This document shows positions 57,981 to 64,000 of a stretch of 64,000 nt of DNA, in pieces; the stretch's first letter is position 1; each line of letters starts with the position of its first letter. The stretch comes from Anaeramoeba flamelloides. Its lineage: Eukaryota > Metamonada > Anaeramoebidae. The notes under the pieces were generated by a model. It did no database searches. It was not told where the DNA came from and worked only from the letters and a program-made list of their open reading frames with translations. The position numbers and the translations under genes are program-made. The stretch lies in the NCBI GenBank assembly GCA_027625915.1, contig JANTQA010000008.1, positions 13,269,001 to 13,333,000 of the forward strand, written 5' to 3'.

Positions 57981-60009
57981 TATAAATGAAAAAAAAATAA
58001 AAAAAAAAAATAAAATAACCAATACCTTTTTGCCAAAACATCCTTAGGTTGTTGTTCTTCAGAAACAAAATAATTTAGTTATAGTTTTGTTTAAATCATA
58101 ATGAAAAATTTTGTATTTTTAACAAGTTTTTTTTACATTTTTATTTTTCAGAACCTGATTTTTTTCTCACATATGTGTTGATAAACAATTGAATTGGAGG
58201 ACCAAAGGCTTATATAAGAAACCATTCATGTTTATTCCTGGGGGGGGGGTTCACTCTAAATCAATTGGTAAAACTTAATATTAACACGCAAAATTTTGCC
58301 ATATTCAAGTTTTTTTCTATATTAAAAAATAAAATTTTTCTCTGCTATTTTCCTCTAAAATGGTTTAAAAAATATTGGTTTGTTAGGTAGATGAAAATTT
58401 TTTTCCTCTAATATTTAAAGTTAATGAAATTTTGTAAATGTGACAGAAAAAATAATGGATTTTTCTTAAAATATATTCTATTTTACTATTTTATTTTTTT
58501 TCTATTTTATTTTTTATTTGGAAGATCTAAATTGTAAAACGTTTTTACAAATTCTAATTGCTAATTTTCAAATAAAAAAGAACAAAATTTTGCAATCAGC
58601 TTTTTAAAAAAAAAACCTTTCAAGAATTAACAAAATCATCAAAAGTCTTCAATTCTAAAAAGCAAATGAATAATTTAGGCTTCTTTTCAGAATTAAAAAT
58701 TGCAAAAGTTTAATAGATTTATAAACTCTTTTTTTGTAAAGCTGAATGAAAATTTTGTTCCATTAAATTTACAACAAATAGGAGAAAGTTTATAAAGAAT
58801 AAAGCAAAGAATTTTTTTAATTTTTTTTTTCCAAAAAAATAACAAAATAGAAATGGATCAAAATAGATGAGATTGAGATATTCTCTCAAAAATGTTTAAT
58901 ATAGTATTGTAGTTTATGTGTTAAGATTTGTGAAATCCTTTAATACTGATAAATTGCAATAAAGGTTTGGAAATTTTTACTTGATTTTTCTTTTGAAATT
59001 TTTATTCTCAAACTTAGAATAAAGCATTTTATGAAGTCAAGTGTTAAGAAACTCTCGATAATTAGTTGTTCTTCAAAATATTCTTGGTCCTGGAATTTTT
59101 GAGAAGAAACAGTTTGAAGATTTATAAAAATGGAAATTTAACTAAAAATATTTTGAAATTTATTAGAATTTATCAGTAATTAGGCAAAGTTTGAATATTT
59201 TTCTGATTGTCTTTATTCTGATTCAATTTGAGAAAAATAGGTTGCATTTTACTAATAAATTATCTTTTCAAAATGTTATTTTGAGTTATTTTAGAACACT
59301 TTAACTAATTATTTTGAGAGATTTTAAATCTCACACAAATCCGAAAAGATGGCTCAAATCTTCTGTTAATATATTTGAACAGATAATTTCGTTCAAAGTT
59401 GCCAAATATTTGTTCAAATTGAGTAAAAAAAAGGATCTTGATATTTTCTCATAATGGTTGGAAATTGAATGAATTCACTTTCTTTTTAGAAAACAATGAG
59501 CAAAAACCAAACAGTGTTTTTTGGTTTTGCTTCCAAAAAAAAAGCAATATCATTTTTAAAAAAAAAAAAATAAAATGTTTGAACTCTACATTTTCTTCAA
59601 AAAAAAAAGAGAGAAGAGACCATTTATAAGAAGAATTTCAAGAGGTTAAAAATCAAAAATTCACTTTTTGAAAAAAAAAAAGCATTTTTTATTTTCTAAA
59701 CCGAAGAAATTTTAGAGGAATGTTCAAAATTATTTCACTATTAAGATTACCAGGTAAGAAGGATTTTATCTTTGATTACATTTTGGGAATTTTTAACAAT
59801 GTGTAATAAAAGAGGATATTTATGACATAGTGTAAATTTTGCAATTAAGTTAGTCTCTTGAAAATTTTAACCTGATTTGTCTCCAATTGAACGAATTTGT
59901 GATTTCATTTCAATTTTTTGCAATCATTCCTTAGGGAAAAAAAAAGTTTCCTTTGAAGAGCAAGTTATTCAAAGCATTAGTTAGAATAAAGAATAATTGT
60001 TTTTTACTT
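57981..60009. other. AT-rich spacer upstream of the protease gene
   Basis: Nothing coding is supported. A run of nine G at about 58242-58250 stands out in this composition. The 59438-59629 (+) frame is composition-driven. Confidence 0.45.
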
Positions 60010-61047
60010 TTGTTTGTTTTTAATGATGTTGAGTTAGATCCTGAGTTTCAACCATAAATGGAATCTCATATTGTTTCGTTTGTTCAACAATCACCTTTTT
60101 TAATTCTTGGTTTTGGATCCCCTTCCCGACTCAGAATATGATATTGTTATAGTACTAAGATTATATTAAACTTCATTCTTGGAACTCCTCAACCTAATCT
60201 GAAAACACTTCTAAGTATCTCATTTTTCGTTCTTGGAGACCAAACTCGTCACATAGCAAACTGATTGTTTCCAAATCAATAAAGATACTATGGTTTTCCA
60301 ATTAAAAAATATAAATTTTTAGTTCACATTCCTAAATATTTTTCTAATTTATGAGTTGAAGAAAATCAAAAGATCTTTACAACATCGTTTAGAAATGATA
60401 TTTTTTGACAATAATATAAACTTCCTTCGTTGAACCCTTACACTAAATTTTTACTCCACTAATTTGATTATAGCAATATTAATGAATATTCATTTTTAAA
60501 CTTTAAAAAAAAATTTTCATTTTATAATTGGAAAATGACAGTATAAATAAACATCTTGAACATTTTCACCAACAATTGTTTATTACTCAAAAAAAATGAA
60601 ATAGAAACGAGAAAAAGAATATAAAACATAACTCAGAAAATTTGTCATATAACACTTTCCATTTTTGAAAATAATCTTTTTTTTAGTTTCTTTCGAAATA
60701 AATTATCTGAAAATCATCTTAATTCCAACTGGACACCATTTGTTTTCTTTAAATATTTGGTGTTGTTAGGAAATTTTCAAAAATTAATAGGTATCAGGCA
60801 AATCTTTAAAAGTGCAACTTTTTCACAAAATTCCACTATTTGGCGATTTAATGAATTTTCTTCATTGGCCTTTAATATTTTTTCTGATCTTTATTGTAAT
60901 ATAAATTTTTTTATATTTTCCAATAAAAAAAAATTTGTTTTTATCTTTAAAATTTTGGAACTTTTTTCTTGCTATTCCGACTATTTTCAATTGATTCCTA
61001 AGGTTCCTTTTGTCTTTTATTGTTTTTTAGACCAGAAAAAATTATAA
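60010..61047 (+). pseudogene. Degraded plus-strand coding region(s), unrecognised
   Basis: Between about 60020 and 60285 one frame reads as plausible protein with interruptions (FVQQSPFLILGFGSPSRLRI, LNFILGTPQPNLKTLLSISF). From 60685, after an acceptor-like T-run plus AG, a second stretch of about 118 codons is open: FRNKLSENHLNSNWTPFVFF, LIGIRQIFKSATFSQNSTIW, FQLIPKVPFVFYCFLDQ. No domain is recognised. Either relics or the last exon of an unrecognised gene. Confidence 0.3.
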
Positions 61048-61129
61048 TTTTTTTTTGTTTGGCTGATCTCCTTTATGAGTATTCAAATATAAACCTTTTC
61101 TGGGACTACGCATTCCTATCAAAAAAATT

Positions 61130-61491
61130 ATGGAAATTTTGTTTAAAAAATTAAGTCAATTAAAAAAAAATAATCAAGAATAATATATTTAAACCTATTC
61201 AAAATAAAGGTTCATTATTTATCTTCTGATTAGTTAATAGTAAAGAAAATTATGACTCTCTATTAAAATTAGTAAATAAAAATTTAGAAATTAGCGAAGT
61301 GTAACCAAGTGCCATCGGGTGTCCTAGAGTGTCCTATGTTTTCTTGAGGTTTTCTGTTTTATTTATAAATTCTATCAAAGTCCCAAATAAATAGAAAACC
61401 CATGAAAAGATAACAGCAATTTTTTTCTTTTTAGAAAAACAAACCAAAGATTTTACTCCATTCTTTTAAATTCTGGCGAAGTTAAGGGATT
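61130..61491. repeat. Family C palindromic unit and associated coding relic (copy 3)
   Basis: Bases 61195-61295 match 9145-9235 (AAAATAAAGGTTCATTATTT, then AGAAAATTATGACTCT and AAAAATTTAGAAATTA). The palindromic units follow, with CCAAGTGCCATCGGGTGTCC and TTTTCTTGAGGTTTTCTGTT, as on the right of the copy at 9237-9650. Confidence 0.65.
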
Positions 61492-62242
61492 AGCGTCTAC
61501 CAAGGAGAAGCCTAGGAACAAAGTATGTTGTTATTGTAACGTAACCACATTAGTGCTAAATGGTTCAAATGTCTCTAAAAAATTGATTAGTCAAGTAGTA
61601 ATATTTGTTGATCTCATCAATTAAACATAATCTATGTATTAGTAAAAAACTCAATAATTTTAGAATAAAATCTGCATTTCGCCATAAATTTAAAGGTTGA
61701 ATTATCAATATTCAGACTCCAAAGTTGTAAAATATCTTTCTTAAATTTGTGGCGAAATGTAGATTAGTTGTTAAAAAATTCGTTTTTTTTTTTTAAAAAT
61801 TTAATAATTAAGGTATAAATTGTTTTGACAAATTATTTCTCAAATCATGCAAATATATTGATACTATAAGTATCAATATATCAAAAACAAACAAAACTAA
61901 TCAGTCTTTGTGCTTTTATGTTGATGATTATTGAGTTAATCTTTGAAATTCAAAAATTATAAAAATAGTTACTTTTGGAAGTTCTAAATCTAAATTATTA
62001 AATACCAGAATACTTTATTTTGAGTTTCTAATTTTTCGATTTGGAAAAGGAATTAAAAAAATTTTTATCAAAATGAAATTTTTTAATTATGATCATTAGT
62101 AAAAAATGTAATTATTAATTGTGCAATAAGATTTATAATTGATTTTTTAGAGCTATTTGAGACATGGTGCAGGAATATCATTTGCACCCAATTACAAAAT
62201 TCTTTGATTATAGAGAAATCTACCGTGACACTAATCCCTTAA
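61492..62242. repeat. Possible 750-bp element with short terminal inverted repeats
   Basis: The left end TTAAGGGATTAGCGTCTACC and the right end TACCGTGACACTAATCCCTT followed by AA are imperfect reverse complements, the outer 12 bases matching exactly. The same end sequence occurs alone at 49201-49222 (GTAGAGTACTAATCCCTTAA). The interior carries foldback D and no gene. It is flanked on both sides by family C sequence, so it may have inserted into a family C copy. Confidence 0.5.
61669..61765. repeat. Foldback family D, copy 2
   Basis: AATCTGCATTTCGCCATAAA and its near complement TTTGTGGCGAAATGTAGATT form 23-bp arms with two mismatches. The loop matches 12597-12676 in inverse orientation. Confidence 0.75.
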
Positions 62243-62480
62243 ATGCCCTTTTATGTTTTATTTCAGAAATATACAGGAAATTAATTAAGTTTCAATTTAT
62301 TTCTTAAATTAAAAAAAAACCTAACAACAAAAAATATTTAAAATGGGTTCGATCAAATTCCATTTTAAAATTAAGAAATTTCACAAATTATTTAAACAGA
62401 TATTCATATGTTTATAATAAAAATAAATTAAAAACAAAATTCTACAACTTATGTAAAAATCATTCTTATCTGGAATTGTT
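62243..62480. repeat. Family C unit with coding relic start (copy 4)
   Basis: The stretch TTAAATTAAAAAAAAACCTA, then ACAACAAAAAATATTTAAAA and TTCACAAATTATTTAAACAG matches 8840-8965, including the lead into the decayed coding segment. Confidence 0.65.
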
Positions 62481-64000
62481 ATATATGTGAATAATACTTT
62501 GATTTTTGAAAAGGATTTTAAAAGGACTAATAAATTTAAAAATATAATTTGTATTTAAGAAAATAGTCAAAATGATTTCTAATGAGATGAAATTAATATT
62601 GTATATAAAAATGAATTATAACAGATTTCTAAAAATACAAATTATTAATGATTTTTGAGAGTGGTAGCACTCGGATTATTTTACAACAAAAACTGTTAAT
62701 TAATATCTTGAAGAAACGAAAACCCATGAATTTTTATTTATTTAATACTACTAGTATTTTATAAAATAAAATATAAATATTTATCAAATTTTTTTTAATT
62801 ATTAAAAGAATTTACAAAAAAAATCAAGGCTGGTCCAACAATTCTCTCAAATTGAATTTTTCTTATCCATAAACCAATTAACGGCAACTTATACAATTCA
62901 TCATATCACCTTATCAGAATTTAATCCAATCTCATTTAAATTGTGAAAGAAGGACACCAAACTATTGTCCAATTTGGATCAAAAAAACAGTTTACTTTTC
63001 ATTTTAAATAGAAAAATCAACTAAAATTTTGAGATATATAAACTAGAACAACTTTATTAATTAGTTTGAAAATGAAAAAGAAAAATAATCATCTTTTTAG
63101 TAGAAAAAAAAAACAATGATGATCATTTTAAACACTCTTGATGAATTATCTCAACTTTTGAAAATCATATTGTCTAATCTTTTTGAATGTTTCAGTTAAG
63201 TGGGATTTTTACATAATATCAACATATCTTTTTGATTATTATAAAGGAATTATGATTTTTTTTGATCTTTTTGGTTCTTTTTGTTTTTCCTTGTATTTAA
63301 TTACACAAAAACGCATTTGATGAGATTATTAACACTTTTCGCTTTTGTAAGAAAATAACCCATTAAAAAATACCCCAAACACTTTTTAATTTTTAAATAA
63401 TTTTTTTTATTTCAATTGTTTCTCTCTAAAAACAATTTGTGGGTCAAATCAAATTATATCATGGTTATTTTGGAAAGGGTTGAAGATTTTTTCAATTCAC
63501 ATTTGTTTCTGAAAATTAAATTTGAGAAAATTATTCAGTTTTTTTTTTTATTTAAAAAACAAAATATTGGGTTCATCTGAGAAACAATAATCTTTTTCTA
63601 TTTTCGATATGTGAATTATAATGGATTCAATATAAAATCAAACCCATTCACCCCCCACTCCCACCCCCACCCCTTTATCAAATTAATAATTTATTGGAAA
63701 TAACAAGTAATAATTCATCAAAATGTATTCCATTTTGAACTTTTATTTCATTTTTCAAAAAAACACTCTCAGCTTAATCCCCATAAGTTAAAAAAAAACA
63801 TAGAAAATACTATACAAGGAACCAGGGTTTAAAATATTTGCATAGAGGGAAATATTCTCAAAAAGTCAATTTTCCTCATCTTTTCTCTTAAATTTTTTAT
63901 ACACAAGAAAAATCACATAAATCACAGAAACTAGGGCAGATTCATTTCGTTAAAATAAGTAATTTTTTACTTCTTAGATCTTGCTGATAAAAAATTTGAG
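62481..64000. other. AT-rich right end of window
   Basis: No gene is supported. A pyrimidine-rich C tract (CACCCCCCACTCCCACCCCC, about 63650-63673) is the only compositional anomaly. Confidence 0.45.

Noticed and set aside
1-64000. tRNA, rRNA and CRISPR
   Set aside because: Scanning for GC-richer cloverleaf-like blocks and GGTTCGA-type B boxes gave only isolated partial matches (for example near 62346 and 55670) without acceptor stems; no spaced direct repeats of CRISPR type were seen.

Overview
The window is nuclear DNA from a very AT-rich protist. Intergenic DNA and introns are dominated by A/T homopolymers, and genes are recognised by protein homology and GT-AG introns. The standard code fits every gene read. 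Proteins carry long K/E/N/D-rich inserts. I cannot fix the lineage; an amoeboid or flagellate protist of the Anaeramoeba/heterolobosean kind would fit, but this is a guess.

Ten host genes can be supported. From left to right: casein kinase 2 alpha (minus, 5' end only, runs off the left edge); a minus-strand protein that appears to join a 2H-phosphoesterase-like domain to a calcineurin-like metallophosphoesterase; a complete eight-exon PP2A-type phosphatase catalytic subunit (minus); a cytosolic HSP70 ending in EEID (minus); an unrecognised multi-pass membrane protein (minus); a RABL6-like GTPase with a very large acidic repeat tail (plus); a short ELMO-type PH domain protein with a proline-rich tail (minus); an MFAP1-like spliceosome protein whose N-terminal half lies in alternating frames (plus); BRF1, the TFIIB-related subunit of TFIIIB (minus); and a secreted papain-like protease with an FN3-like region, two cadherin-like CADG domains and a probable GPI or membrane anchor (minus). 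A tentative tiny two-exon gene lies near 40.5 kb. The genes are not functionally clustered. They are housekeeping (transcription, splicing, folding, signalling) plus one probable surface protease.

The rest is AT-rich spacer containing repeats and decayed coding pieces. The repeats are mostly foldbacks: one 871-bp structure with nearly identical 226-bp inverted arms; a four-copy family of 170-240 bp MITE-like foldbacks; arrays of concatenated palindromic units sharing a CCTAACGGC junction, found at four places with a homologous decayed coding segment; a roughly 100-bp foldback present twice; and a roughly 550-bp repeat present at 3.5 and 35.2 kb. One degraded stretch near 34.6-35.1 kb recalls a Ty3-like reverse transcriptase. 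No tRNA, rRNA or CRISPR was seen.

Two themes deserve attention. First, unusual domain architectures: 2H plus metallophosphoesterase, papain protease plus CADG plus anchor, and an ELMO tail without an ELMO domain. Second, gene-structure oddities: microexons, splice acceptors preceded by poly-A rather than pyrimidines, and frame changes at homopolymers in MFAP1 and BRF1.
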